Positions 10,076-19,227 of a DNA stretch of 64,000 bases are shown here, piece after piece. A program made the position numbers and the translations under genes. Under the pieces are notes generated by a model. The model saw only the letters and a list, made by a program, of their open reading frames with translations. It ran no database searches and was not told where the DNA came from. Origin of the DNA: a virus; the IMG/VR virus record IMGVR_UViG_3300036792_000267, positions 87,378 through 151,377 of that record, one strand, 5' to 3'. The number at the start of each line of letters is the position of its first letter. Position 1 is the stretch's first letter.

Positions 10076-10137
10076 CCAGCGTCCGATTACACCGCCCGAG
10101 AGTCCCCGCGAGGGCCGAGGGAGGTGCAGCTGCGGTG

Positions 10138-11049
10138 GTGCAGTGGCGTTATTACTCGAACGTAGCCGTGCAGGACACCACCGCCGCGGCGCTGTCCACC
10201 TCGGCCACCTCGATTGTCACCGGCTCCGGTGCCCCGCAGGGCTACCCGACCAGCTTCCCGTTCACGCTGTCGCTTGAACCCGGGACCGCCAACTTCGAGC
10301 TTGTCAGTGTCACCGCCGGCGCGGGCACCAGCGCCACCCCGTGGACGGTGACGCGCGGCTATGACGGCACCCTGGGCCGGACGCACGCGGCGGGCGTTAA
10401 CCTGGTGCACAGCTGGAGCGCGGGTGACCTGACCGAGGCCGCCCAGCACTACGCGATGGGCTCGGGCAGCGGGGTGCACGGCCTGCCGGCGTCGGCGTGG
10501 GCGGGCAACGCGGCGGTCACCCTCAACGAGACCACGCTGGCCAACTCGACCACCAACGTCATCTCCTGGTCAGGCCTCCCGGCCACCTACCAGCACCTGC
10601 TCATCCTGGTGCAGGCCCGGCTGACCGAGACCACCGCGCTGACCGACGACATCTCGCTGACGTTCAACGGCGACACCGGCGCGCACTACAGCTCGCTCAC
10701 CATGTCGGCGACCAACACCTCCGGCTCGCTGGTGGGCCCGGCCGCGGCCACCGCGTTCGCCACGGCAAACATCCCCGCCTTCCGGGTGGCCGCCAGCCAG
10801 GGCGGGGCGCCGGCCAACGCCGGGTCGGGCTTCGCGTGGGTGCCCAACTACGCCAGCGCGGCCTTCAACAAGAACGTCCTCGCCTTCAGCGGGGCAGGCA
10901 ACGGCACCTCCGCCATGGTTGACGGGCGGCTGCGCTGGGGTTTCTGGAACCCGTCGGCGCAGGCTGCGGTCACCGCCGTGTCGCTCACCGCCCCGGCCGG
11001 GTCCAACTTCCTGACCGGCAGCACCTTCGCCATCTACGGAGTCGGCTGA
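10138..11049 (+). CDS. Minor tail protein
   Basis: The GTG start follows GGGAGGTG by a normal distance; an adjacent in-frame GTG at 10135 is also possible. The product has about 303 residues, is rich in Thr, Ser, Ala and Gly, and looks all-beta. It contains a segment typical of phage tail-tip proteins (TPWTVTRGYDGT then THAAG). The second half resembles a receptor-binding or fibre-like domain. It sits between the Dit-like protein and the hub, which supports a structural role. Confidence 0.65.
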   Translation: MQWRYYSNVAVQDTTAAALSTSATSIVTGSGAPQGYPTSFPFTLSLEPGTANFELVSVTAGAGTSATPWTVTRGYDGTLGRTHAAGVNLVHSWSAGDLTEAAQHYAMGSGSGVHGLPASAWAGNAAVTLNETTLANSTTNVISWSGLPATYQHLLILVQARLTETTALTDDISLTFNGDTGAHYSSLTMSATNTSGSLVGPAAATAFATANIPAFRVAASQGGAPANAGSGFAWVPNYASAAFNKNVLAFSGAGNGTSAMVDGRLRWGFWNPSAQAAVTAVSLTAPAGSNFLTGSTFAIYGVG

Positions 11050-11252
11050 TGGCGACGGAGCGGATTGTCGACCTGGAGCGCCAGCGGTACGCCGACCGCG
11101 AGTTCGAGGGCCCGCTGCCTGTGTCCGGGTCCCTGGAGGAGGCGCAACGGGCGAGCCGGCAGCGCCTTGCCCTGGCCAGGCTGCGTGCCAGCGCGGCTCA
11201 GCACCACGAGCTGGCCAGGGACATCCTCATCCTCCTGGGGCTGGACGAATGA
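11049..11252 (+). CDS. Small helical protein of the tail operon
   Basis: The start overlaps the previous stop (TGATG) and the stop overlaps the next start. The 67-residue product is charged and probably helical (RASRQRLALARLRASAAQHH) with a hydrophobic end (ILILLGLDE). No family is recognised. Translational coupling to tail genes suggests an assembly or structural role. Confidence 0.65.
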   Translation: MATERIVDLERQRYADREFEGPLPVSGSLEEAQRASRQRLALARLRASAAQHHELARDILILLGLDE

Positions 11253-11398
11253 GCGAGCCGGTGACCGTGACCGATTACGACGAGTGCCAGGTGACCGAGG
11301 GGCTTGAGCTGGGCCTGCAGGGCCGCGGCCTCGTTCCCTACCCGGCCGTTCCGGGGCCGCCCCCGCGCCCGGTGCCGAGCGAGGAGGAAGCGCAGTGA
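11249..11398 (+). CDS. Small proline-rich acidic protein
   Basis: The product has 49 residues, acidic at the N-terminus and with a Pro-rich tail (PYPAVPGPPPRPVP). ATGA overlaps join it to the genes on both sides, and the codon bias matches its neighbours, so it is probably real. No family is recognised. Confidence 0.6.
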   Translation: MSEPVTVTDYDECQVTEGLELGLQGRGLVPYPAVPGPPPRPVPSEEEAQ

Positions 11399-12030
11399 CG
11401 CACCGGGAGTTCGCGGCGGTACAGACGGGCCTGGTCATCCGCAAGTGGGACGCGAGCCAGACAGAGTGGGTTGTCCGCAGGGAGCGGGGGGACGCCGCCG
11501 TCGGCCTGATGCGTGCCGGCCGCAACGTCAGTGTCTCGCCGGAGACATTCGCGCGCTACAGCGTGGAGCCGTATGAGACCTGGCAGCAGGAGAACGTCAA
11601 CAACATCCTGCAGGCCGGGTGGGTGGCGCTGCTCGGCGGCATCGCCGGCACGTCCATCACCACCAAGTACTCCGCCTCAGTCGGCCGCATCGGGGTGGGG
11701 GACTCCACCACGGCGGTCGCCTACACGCAGACCGACCTGCAGGCGAGCACCAACAAGTACTACCAGCTGGTCTCCGGCGCTCCCGCCATCTCCACCGGCA
11801 GCTCCCCGCCCACCCTGGTCTTCGCCGCCACGTTCGGCACCGGCAACGGCAACTTCGCGTGGAACGAGTTCATCACCGACGAGGGCACGGCGAGCAACGC
11901 CGGCCCGGTGGTGGCGGTCTGCCTCAACCGGGGCCAGGTCGCCATGGGCACCAAGGCCAGCGGCCAGACGTGGACGGCGACCGAGACCATCAGCTTCGGC
12001 TACCCGAGTGCTTCCGGCGTGGTCGTCTAG
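11395..12030 (+). CDS. Structural or minor tail protein
   Basis: The GTG start overlaps the preceding TGA. The 211-residue product begins with a charged segment and continues as a Gly/Thr-rich beta-type protein (NFAWNEFITDEGTASNAGPVV), typical of actinophage tail-tip or decoration proteins. It is coupled to the genes before it and lies just before the hub gene. The exact role is unknown. Confidence 0.6.
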   Translation: MTHREFAAVQTGLVIRKWDASQTEWVVRRERGDAAVGLMRAGRNVSVSPETFARYSVEPYETWQQENVNNILQAGWVALLGGIAGTSITTKYSASVGRIGVGDSTTAVAYTQTDLQASTNKYYQLVSGAPAISTGSSPPTLVFAATFGTGNGNFAWNEFITDEGTASNAGPVVAVCLNRGQVAMGTKASGQTWTATETISFGYPSASGVVV

Positions 12031-12077
12031 CTCCCCCCGGGCTGCGCCTTACCGCGCCTGAAGGGAGGTAACCGCGG

Positions 12078-15000
12078 GTGGCTCCCTCAGTCGTTCAGGC
12101 GCTGGCCGTTTCCAACTCCCTGACGGGCACGCTCGGCACGCCGACCACGGCAGGTAACTGCCTGGTCTACGTCATAATTACCGAGACCGGCACTAACGTC
12201 ACCATGACGGTGACGGGTGCCACCCTCGGCGGGTCGGCAGGAAACTTCGCGCAGGCGATCTCCAAGCAGTCAGGGTTCGCCAGCAGCGCCACCCAGTTCG
12301 TAGCCATCTGGGTTGACCGGAACTGCGCGGGCGGGCAGACGGCGGTGGCCGTCGCCGGGACCAACCTGAACATCGGCGCTGGTACTGACAACGGCTACGT
12401 CGTCCTGGAGATCGCTGGCCTGGACACCAGCAGCCCGGTGGACACCACGGCCCAGGCCAGCAACGCCGCCACTACGGGCACCGCCCTGTCCACCGGCTCG
12501 ACCGGCACCACGGCGCAGGCGTCTGAGATCGCGGTCGGCGGCCTGTCCGGCTTCAACTCCCTGTCCTCCTACACCAGCGGCTACACGACCAGCGGCATCT
12601 CCGGTGGATTCAACACCGCCGGGTACAAGGTCTTGTCCGCCACGGGTACCCAGTCCTTCGGGTGCAACCAGTCGGCCACCGGCCCGTGGGCCGCCGCCGT
12701 CATCACGCTGAAAGCCGCGTCCGGAACGGTCCCGGTAGCGCAGGCTGACGTCGCGGGCGCTGCTGACGTCCTGGGTGCCAGTGCCGCCGCGCCCATTGCC
12801 GACGTCGCGGGCGCGGCGGAATCGATTGTCATCACCGTCCCGGCTGCGGATACTGCGGGAGCTGCTGACGTCCTGGCCGCTAACGCAGCCGCGCCGCAGG
12901 CCGACGCGGCGGGCGCCGCGGACTCGGTGGTCATCGGGGTTCCCCCTGCTGACGCTGCGGGCGCCACGGACTCGGTGGCCATCTCCATCCCCGCCCCGCA
13001 GGCCGACGCGGCGGGCGCGGCCGACTCGCTTTCCGTCGCCGTCATCGCGCCGATGACGGATGCCGGCGGCGCGAAAGACGCCGCCGCTAACATCACCCCC
13101 ACGCCAGCCGACGCCGGCGGGGCGAAAGACGCCCTGACGGCTAACGCTGCCGTCCCGGCGAGGGATGCCGGCGGCGCAGCCGACGCCCTCGGCTACCTGG
13201 TGGGCGTCGCGCCGGGGGACGCGGCCGGCGCGACGGAAGCGGTGTCCGTTGTCGTCGGCATCACCGTGCGCGACGAGGCTGGCGCAGTTGACGCTACCGG
13301 GGTGGTGGGGGCGGGCACCGGGCCGACTGGCTTCGGGTCCGCCTTGCCGGCGTCGGTTCTCAACGCCTACACCGGGCCGGGCTACCAGGGCGGCCCGTCT
13401 GGTGCGGGGTCGATCGCCCCGAGCGCGCTGGGCAACGGCTGGGAGATCAACGTCCGGTCGGCGGCCGACTACACCACGCTGCTCGCGGTCATCCCCGGCT
13501 CGATGCTTGTGAACTGGCAGTTCGCCCGGATGCTCAACGACATCGGCTCGGGCACGGCGGTGCTCAACCAGGACGACCCGTGGTGGGAGCAGGTGACGCT
13601 GCCGGGCGGGCTGGCAACGGAGACGCTGCTTGACGACGAGTGCCTGTGGCAAGTGTGGAAAGACGGGGTGTGCCGCTTCGAGTTCTTCGGGGAGACCATC
13701 ACCGAGCAGCTGGTTGACGGCTCCGAGCAGCGCCAGGTCACCGTCACCGGGCCAGGCACGCTCACCTCGCTGAAGTGGGCCATGGTCGCCCCGCAGGGCT
13801 TCCCCGACATCGTGCTCAAGCTGGACGGCCTGCTGGACGCCTTCGATGAGGTCGACAACGCCGGCAACCCGGTGCTGGACACCAACATCTGGACCACGGC
13901 CTCGCCCGCCAGCGATGTCTACATCACGCCGATCGCGGTCATCTACAACTACCCGACCGGGGCCGGCTACGCGCTGTCCACGCTGTACCCGTCGGGCTCG
14001 CTCACCCTGTCCGCCACGCCGGGGACCACTTACCTGGGGGCCAGCCCGTACGACGCCACGGACACCCTCATCAGCGTGGAGATCTCGCCTATCGGGGTGA
14101 GCGGCAGTTCCACCGACACCACCACCCCGACCACTTACGGCACCGGGCTCGACGGGTCCGAGCTGACCCAGTTCTATATCCAGTCCAACTTCAACAGCAG
14201 CAACTACGCGATGATCGGCCTGTCCGCGACCGCCTTCTACGCCCAGCTGGGGTCCGGCGGCCAGGTGCAGACCAAGATCCTGCCTGCTTACGACACCCAG
14301 AGTCACGGCAACTGGATGATTACCGAGCAGGCCGGCTCGGGCGGCGGCCCCGGGACCTTCTACTTCTGGACGTCGACTGACGGCCAGAACTGGGTCCTCC
14401 AGTGGCAGGTAGTGCACAGCTGGGACGCCACCAACGTGACGTTCTTCGTCACTGCCACCTACTCCACGGCAGGCAAGCAGACAGTTCAGATTTCCAACCT
14501 GAACTCTAACGTCACCACCCCGAGCTACCAGGGCTCGATCTACCTGGGCGAGCCCATGATGGGGGTCTGGCTCGACCAGTTCAGCCAGGCGCAGCGGCGC
14601 GGCACCATCCCGTTCGTCACCTCCACCGTCACCGCCGCCGCCGACAGCTTCGGCCGGGCGTGGAACGACACCGAGAACGTGCAGGCCACCAACGGCACTG
14701 ACCTGTACTCGTTCCTCCAGGGCGCGACCGCGGTAGTCGACGCGGACTTCGTGATGAACCCCGGCTTCCAGCTTGTTGTGGGGGTGCCTGCCGCCGGCGA
14801 GGTCGCCGTTGGCGTGGACCGCTCGGGCTACCTCATCTTCCGCGAGGGCTATGACATCCAGGCCAGGCAGCGCACCCGCGCGCGTGACCAGATCGCCACC
14901 CTCATCGGCGGGGAGAACAGCGACGGCCACGAGATCTCGGCTTACAGCCCGGCGTTCATCACCGAGTGGGGGCAGCGCGAGGCGTGGTTCCAGACCTCGG

Positions 15001-17504
15001 CCCAGGTCGACCCGGTCTCGATGGCCTACGCCACCGCCGCCAGCCTCGCGGAGAACGAGACCGAGGTGGTCAGCTGGACGTTCCAGTTGCTGCCCAACGT
15101 GCCGGGCAAGACGGTCTTCGACAACTTCGACGTCGGCGACTGGGTGGGGCTAGAGCGCCCCGATTTCTCTGCCGTCGACACGGTGCGCGTGGTCGGCATC
15201 GCGGTGCAGTGCGACAGCTCCGGCGCCGAGACGCACGAGCTGACCTTCCAGAGCTACATCCAGTGGCTCGCCGAGCAGCTCACCTACCTGGCCAACAAGC
15301 TGGGCGGCGCGTTCGTCAACACCCTGGGCACTACGCCGGTCGCCCCGTCCAAGTACGGCACTGGCCAGGTCCCCACCTACTTCACCCCGGCCGCCACGCT
15401 GTCCGGCCTCGCCGACGTGTCCTCCACGGCGGGCACCGCCCAGGGCACCGCGCCGCTGGTCTACAACCCGGCCACCGGCCAGTACCAGCACGCCGGCTCC
15501 ACCGACCCGGTGACCGGGCAGACGATCCCGGTCACGGTGGCCACCCCGTCAGGCTCGGCCACCCTGGGCGACACCTCCGTGGTGGTCAACACCGGCAACG
15601 GCTCGACCACGGTGGGCCTGCAGGGCGACGGCACGGTGGCCACCGTCGCCACCGGGGGGTCCGCGCCGAGTGTGCCTGACGTGCCGGCCGTGGCCGGCAT
15701 CGTGCAGGGCCTGGTGGTGAGCTGGGACGGCCTGCTGTCTGGCGCGCTGCCGCTGTCCAGCTTCTCCCACGTGGCTGTTTACGTCGGCACCACCAGCGGG
15801 TTCACCCCGTCCACATCCAACCAGGCTGGCTCGCTCAGCCAGGCGGGCGCGCTGAGCGTCGGGAACCTGACCGCCGGGTCCACCTACTACGTGAAGCTGG
15901 CCGCGCTCAGCAACTCGGGTGTCTCCTCGCCCCCCACCACCGGGATTACCGGCGTGCCCGGCACGGTGCCGACCTCGCTGCTCACCGGCCAGCTGCCGGC
16001 CAGCCTGCTGGGCAACAGCGCCGGCAACGCGCTCAACCCCAACCCGTACTTCAACGGCGGGGACCTGACCGGGTGGTTCGTCACCAACGGCACGGTGAGC
16101 GCCGCCGCGCCGCCGTCGGGAGCGCCGGGCGGCGCCCAGTTCGCAGCCCAGGTCTCCTCCACGTCCGCGAACTGCCTGCTGTCAGGTTCGCCTGACCCGT
16201 TCCCGGTCACGCCCGGCCAGCCGTACGTGATGACGGCCTGGGTCTACAACCCGGGCGGGACGTCGACCACGGTGGCCATCGGCTTCAACTGGGCGTCGGG
16301 CACCACCACGGTCAGCGTCGCGCCGGGCACGTGGGTGCCGCTCACCACCGTGCAGACCTGTCCGGGCGGGGTGACCAGCGCCTACCAGGTCATCGGCCCC
16401 ACGGTTTCCGGCAAGACCATCTGGATACTGGGAGCCGTTGCCGCGGGCCAGGTGCCCGGCCAGCTCATCGCGGCGAACTCGGTGGCCGCGCAGCAGATCG
16501 CGGCGAACACCATCACCGCCGCGCAGATCGCCGCCAACACCATCACCGCAGCGCAGATCGCGGCGAACACCATCACCGCCAGCCAGATCGCCGCATCGAC
16601 CATCACCGCAGCGCAGATCCTGGCATCGACCATCACCGCCAGCCAGATCGCGGCAGGCACCATCACCGCTGCCCAGATCGCAGCGAACACCATCACCGCC
16701 AGCCAGATCGCGGCGGGCACGGTCACCGCCACCCAGATTGCGGCGGGCATCGTGCTGGCCGGGGTGGTGAACGGCACCACCATCACGGGCTCCCAGTTTG
16801 TCGCCTTCGGGAGCACCGGCGAGATCCTCGTTTACGCAGGCACGCCGGCATCAGGCAACCTCATCATGAGCGTGTCCGCCAACGCCGGCTCGGATGGCTT
16901 CTCGAACCCGTATAGCGCCGGCGTCTACGTCTACAACTCCAGTGGCGGCGCGATCGGCCTCACGGCGGCGGCCAACACCGCGCTGCAGCTGACGCCCGGC
17001 GTCACCCCGGCGGCGGTGACGGGCACCGCGCAGCTGTTCGCTAACTCCGGCGGACACGCCGTCGTGCAGGACGGCGGGGACGCCCAGGCCTACCAGATTC
17101 AGCGTCGCTCGCTGGTCGCCGGCTCTAACTCGGGGGCGCTGACTACCCCGTCCACTGTCTTCTCCACCATCTTCGGGCCGGCGCAGTACCGGGTGCACGG
17201 CCAGTGGTACGTCAACGCGACGTCCGGCGCGGTGTTCATGTGCAAGGTGATCGGCTCGGGGACCCTCGCCGGCATCGTCGGCGTCACCATCGCGGAAGGC
17301 GGCTCGTTTTCAGCCTGCGTGACAGGCGGCCCCAACTCCAACATCGTCATTGCCGCCACGCTGGGCACGGCCACCTACCTGGTCACCCTGGACGGGGTGT
17401 TCGGCCAGACGGTCACCGGCCTGGTGGACTTCCAGGCCGGGTCTAACACCGGGACCAGCCTGGTGGTGGCCCAGTACTCATTCCTGGAAGTGATGCCTGT
17501 CTAG
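12078..17504 (+). CDS. Large minor tail protein (hub/fibre) with repeats
   Basis: This 1808-residue protein starts at GTG after GAAGGGAGGTAA. Residues about 221-405 are a run of degenerate units of the type DAAGAADSVVI. The middle (from about 420) resembles tail-hub proteins (GSMLVNWQFARML, EFFGETITEQ). Residues about 1198-1294 look like a fibronectin type III domain, and about 1318-1451 like a carbohydrate-binding module (NPYFNGGDLTGW). Residues about 1458-1558 are 10-residue repeats, ITAAQIAANT, probably a stalk. The C-terminus is a compact beta domain, likely the receptor-contacting tip. It would join the tail to the cell surface and bind host polymers. Confidence 0.82.
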   Translation: MAPSVVQALAVSNSLTGTLGTPTTAGNCLVYVIITETGTNVTMTVTGATLGGSAGNFAQAISKQSGFASSATQFVAIWVDRNCAGGQTAVAVAGTNLNIGAGTDNGYVVLEIAGLDTSSPVDTTAQASNAATTGTALSTGSTGTTAQASEIAVGGLSGFNSLSSYTSGYTTSGISGGFNTAGYKVLSATGTQSFGCNQSATGPWAAAVITLKAASGTVPVAQADVAGAADVLGASAAAPIADVAGAAESIVITVPAADTAGAADVLAANAAAPQADAAGAADSVVIGVPPADAAGATDSVAISIPAPQADAAGAADSLSVAVIAPMTDAGGAKDAAANITPTPADAGGAKDALTANAAVPARDAGGAADALGYLVGVAPGDAAGATEAVSVVVGITVRDEAGAVDATGVVGAGTGPTGFGSALPASVLNAYTGPGYQGGPSGAGSIAPSALGNGWEINVRSAADYTTLLAVIPGSMLVNWQFARMLNDIGSGTAVLNQDDPWWEQVTLPGGLATETLLDDECLWQVWKDGVCRFEFFGETITEQLVDGSEQRQVTVTGPGTLTSLKWAMVAPQGFPDIVLKLDGLLDAFDEVDNAGNPVLDTNIWTTASPASDVYITPIAVIYNYPTGAGYALSTLYPSGSLTLSATPGTTYLGASPYDATDTLISVEISPIGVSGSSTDTTTPTTYGTGLDGSELTQFYIQSNFNSSNYAMIGLSATAFYAQLGSGGQVQTKILPAYDTQSHGNWMITEQAGSGGGPGTFYFWTSTDGQNWVLQWQVVHSWDATNVTFFVTATYSTAGKQTVQISNLNSNVTTPSYQGSIYLGEPMMGVWLDQFSQAQRRGTIPFVTSTVTAAADSFGRAWNDTENVQATNGTDLYSFLQGATAVVDADFVMNPGFQLVVGVPAAGEVAVGVDRSGYLIFREGYDIQARQRTRARDQIATLIGGENSDGHEISAYSPAFITEWGQREAWFQTSAQVDPVSMAYATAASLAENETEVVSWTFQLLPNVPGKTVFDNFDVGDWVGLERPDFSAVDTVRVVGIAVQCDSSGAETHELTFQSYIQWLAEQLTYLANKLGGAFVNTLGTTPVAPSKYGTGQVPTYFTPAATLSGLADVSSTAGTAQGTAPLVYNPATGQYQHAGSTDPVTGQTIPVTVATPSGSATLGDTSVVVNTGNGSTTVGLQGDGTVATVATGGSAPSVPDVPAVAGIVQGLVVSWDGLLSGALPLSSFSHVAVYVGTTSGFTPSTSNQAGSLSQAGALSVGNLTAGSTYYVKLAALSNSGVSSPPTTGITGVPGTVPTSLLTGQLPASLLGNSAGNALNPNPYFNGGDLTGWFVTNGTVSAAAPPSGAPGGAQFAAQVSSTSANCLLSGSPDPFPVTPGQPYVMTAWVYNPGGTSTTVAIGFNWASGTTTVSVAPGTWVPLTTVQTCPGGVTSAYQVIGPTVSGKTIWILGAVAAGQVPGQLIAANSVAAQQIAANTITAAQIAANTITAAQIAANTITASQIAASTITAAQILASTITASQIAAGTITAAQIAANTITASQIAAGTVTATQIAAGIVLAGVVNGTTITGSQFVAFGSTGEILVYAGTPASGNLIMSVSANAGSDGFSNPYSAGVYVYNSSGGAIGLTAAANTALQLTPGVTPAAVTGTAQLFANSGGHAVVQDGGDAQAYQIQRRSLVAGSNSGALTTPSTVFSTIFGPAQYRVHGQWYVNATSGAVFMCKVIGSGTLAGIVGVTIAEGGSFSACVTGGPNSNIVIAATLGTATYLVTLDGVFGQTVTGLVDFQAGSNTGTSLVVAQYSFLEVMPV
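16464..16748 (+). repeat. 30-bp tandem repeat inside the hub/fibre gene
   Basis: About nine in-frame units of 30 bp, core CAGATCGCGGCGAACACCAT, encode a repeated 10-residue unit (Q-I-A-A-N-T-I-T-A-A). Copies differ mainly at third codon positions and at the A/S and N/S/G sites. Tandem repeats like this change length easily by recombination and would tune fibre length. Confidence 0.9.
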
Positions 17505-17528
17505 GGGCAGGCTGCCGATCACCCGGGC

Positions 17529-17822
17529 ATGACTGTCGGACGCCAGACCACCAGCAGCGAATACGACCAGCTCATTACCAGTGTCGCCGTGCAGGTGCGC
17601 AACGCCATGCGGGCCGCTGCCAACCTGTCTCAGCAGGTGAACGGCCAGGGAGCCGGGCTGGCAGCCCTGGAAGCCTCCGGGTACAACGCCGACGACGCGG
17701 CGACCGCGCTGTCCGCCATCGGCTACCTGAACACCCCGGCTCAGCTGTACTTCGGGGCAGCGACGCAGCCGTCTGCGTTTGACTTCGACCAGGAACTCAG
17801 CCAGTACTGGGGCGGGCAGTAG
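17529..17822 (+). CDS. Small conserved protein at the end of the tail operon
   Basis: This 97-residue protein starts at ATG 24 bases after the hub gene. It begins with a polar helix (SSEYDQLITSVAVQVRNAMR) and ends with LYFGAATQPSAFDFDQEL. No family is assigned; it is probably structural by position. Its 3' end overlaps the 3' end of the convergent DivIVA-like gene by 26 bp. Confidence 0.7.
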   Translation: MTVGRQTTSSEYDQLITSVAVQVRNAMRAAANLSQQVNGQGAGLAALEASGYNADDAATALSAIGYLNTPAQLYFGAATQPSAFDFDQELSQYWGGQ

Positions 17823-18438
17823 CCGGCTCGGCAGTCGCCCCGGAGTGGACCATCTGCTCCCACTCTGACAGGTTTTTCAGCAGCTCATCGACCTGGCCGC
17901 CGAGGCCGGCGCGCATGGTGCCCGCCAGCCCGGCGAGGAAGTCCGCCTGCTTGCGGGCCTCGGCGGTCGCCGAGTCGATGATGCGCGCCTTCTCGGCCGT
18001 GCCCTCCTCGGCAGCCTGGCGGAGGACGTCGGCGGCCTGCTGGCGGGCGTGCTCGGTCATCTGCCCGATGTCGCGGCGCGCGTCGGTGACGACGCGCCGG
18101 GCTTCCTCCTGCGCGTCGGCGACCAGCTGGTCGGCGTGCTGCTGGGCGACGGACAGGATGCTGATTGCCCGCTCGCCGTTCGCCGCGGCCGGGTGCGGCC
18201 CGGTGGTCCGGTTGCCGAGCAGCCCGGTCAGCCGCTTGATCTCGCGCAGGAACTCCTCGCGCTCGGTGTGCATGTCGTCCAGTGCCCGGTGCACCATCTC
18301 CAGCTCACTGCAGACTCGGGCGCGGAACGCCTCGACCTCGGCGGGCCGGTAACCGCCCAGTACCTGTGACGGGAAATGAGCCTGGCGCACCTCGTCGCCG
18401 GTAATCCTCGGGCCGCCGAGCAGGCTGGTCCCTCCCAT
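17797..18438 (-). CDS. DivIVA-domain coiled-coil protein
   Basis: The product has 213 residues. Residues about 11-50 match the DivIVA/Wag31 N-terminal membrane-curvature domain: ITGDEVRQAHFP, GGYRPAEVEAFRARV. A long coiled coil follows (about 55-200) with repeated AxQxxADQxxxDAxxEA spacing. DivIVA directs polar growth in Streptomyces and mycobacteria. A phage copy could redirect or block tip growth, anchor DNA or virions at poles, or mimic a host scaffold. The ATG follows GGGAGGGAC. Being on the minus strand, it has its own promoter region, shared with the divergent gene to the right. Confidence 0.8.
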   Translation of the reverse strand: MGGTSLLGGPRITGDEVRQAHFPSQVLGGYRPAEVEAFRARVCSELEMVHRALDDMHTEREEFLREIKRLTGLLGNRTTGPHPAAANGERAISILSVAQQHADQLVADAQEEARRVVTDARRDIGQMTEHARQQAADVLRQAAEEGTAEKARIIDSATAEARKQADFLAGLAGTMRAGLGGQVDELLKNLSEWEQMVHSGATAEPATARPSTG

Positions 18439-18460
18439 ATGTACGTCCCTCCCCTGCCTG

Positions 18461-18541
18461 CTGCAATTGCAGGCACAAGTCGGGAGGCTACACCTGTCAG
18501 ACGGTCCAGGTAGTTACTTGCCCTAATGCAAGTACATGTAC
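18461..18541. promoter_or_regulatory. Divergent regulatory region with three palindromes
   Basis: Between the DivIVA-like gene and the rightward gene lie CTGCAATTGCAG (18461-18472, perfect 12 bp), ACTTGC-N6-GCAAGT (18516-18533) and GTACATGTAC (18532-18541, perfect). They are operator-like and do not match the CTTGACT element used elsewhere. Confidence 0.45.
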
Positions 18542-19227
18542 CTAAGCCGGTGACAGGCGACGATTGCCCGGCCATGACCTCCATCTCCGGCAGCGACGGC
18601 ATCCGCTGGCACCCTGTGTGCACGATCGAGAAGTACTCTGCTGACCAGGTGCGCTACGCCCGGGAGCGTGGCGAGCTGCCGTGGCTGAAGCAGTTCACCC
18701 TGCCCCCGCGGGCGGCGCTGTCCGGCGACCTGATGCGCATGCTGTTCCGCGAGCCCGAGGGCGGCACCGTCCGCGACGAGGGCAACGGCACGACGGTGAA
18801 TGGCACCGCCAACCTGGCGCTGCTGCTCACCGGTGCCGGCGGGCACCCGCTGGCACCGGGCCGGGCGGTGTTCGGGGTGGGCGGGGAGGACACCGAGTTC
18901 AGCCGCGAGCACGTGCACCTGAGCCCGGCCGGCGGCGAGGAGCCGGGCACCACCTGGTACCGGCCGATGGACCCCGGCTACCCGCTGGTTGTCCGGCCGG
19001 GGATCGTGGAGGGCCAGGCCACGTTCCTTGAGCACGAGGCCTGCTTCGAATGGCACGAGTGGTGCTGGGGGACCGGGCCGGGCAGGCCGGCGGCGCACCA
19101 CTCGCTGCGCGGTTGCTACGGCGGCGAGCAGCCGGTCATGATGAACCGCAAGGCTCACCCGGCCGGCTACGGGATGAAGGACCCGGGGGTGGCCTGGTGC
19201 TTCCGGACTGAAATTCACCTAAAGTGA
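18526..19227 (+). CDS. Unknown protein, 233 residues
   Basis: No family is recognised. The protein is rich in Trp, His and Gly, with segments such as GTTWYRPMDPGYP and FEWHEWCWG that suggest a compact globular domain. The start is uncertain: the ATG at 18526 lies inside palindromes and lacks a ribosome site, and in-frame alternatives exist at 18550 (GTG) and 18574 (ATG). It is divergent from the DivIVA-like gene. A virion-associated role is possible but unproven. Confidence 0.7.
   Translation: MQVHVPKPVTGDDCPAMTSISGSDGIRWHPVCTIEKYSADQVRYARERGELPWLKQFTLPPRAALSGDLMRMLFREPEGGTVRDEGNGTTVNGTANLALLLTGAGGHPLAPGRAVFGVGGEDTEFSREHVHLSPAGGEEPGTTWYRPMDPGYPLVVRPGIVEGQATFLEHEACFEWHEWCWGTGPGRPAAHHSLRGCYGGEQPVMMNRKAHPAGYGMKDPGVAWCFRTEIHLK

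Noticed and set aside
16464-16748. A CRISPR-like array
   Set aside because: The 30-bp units are contiguous, in frame and encode a peptide repeat; there are no spacers.
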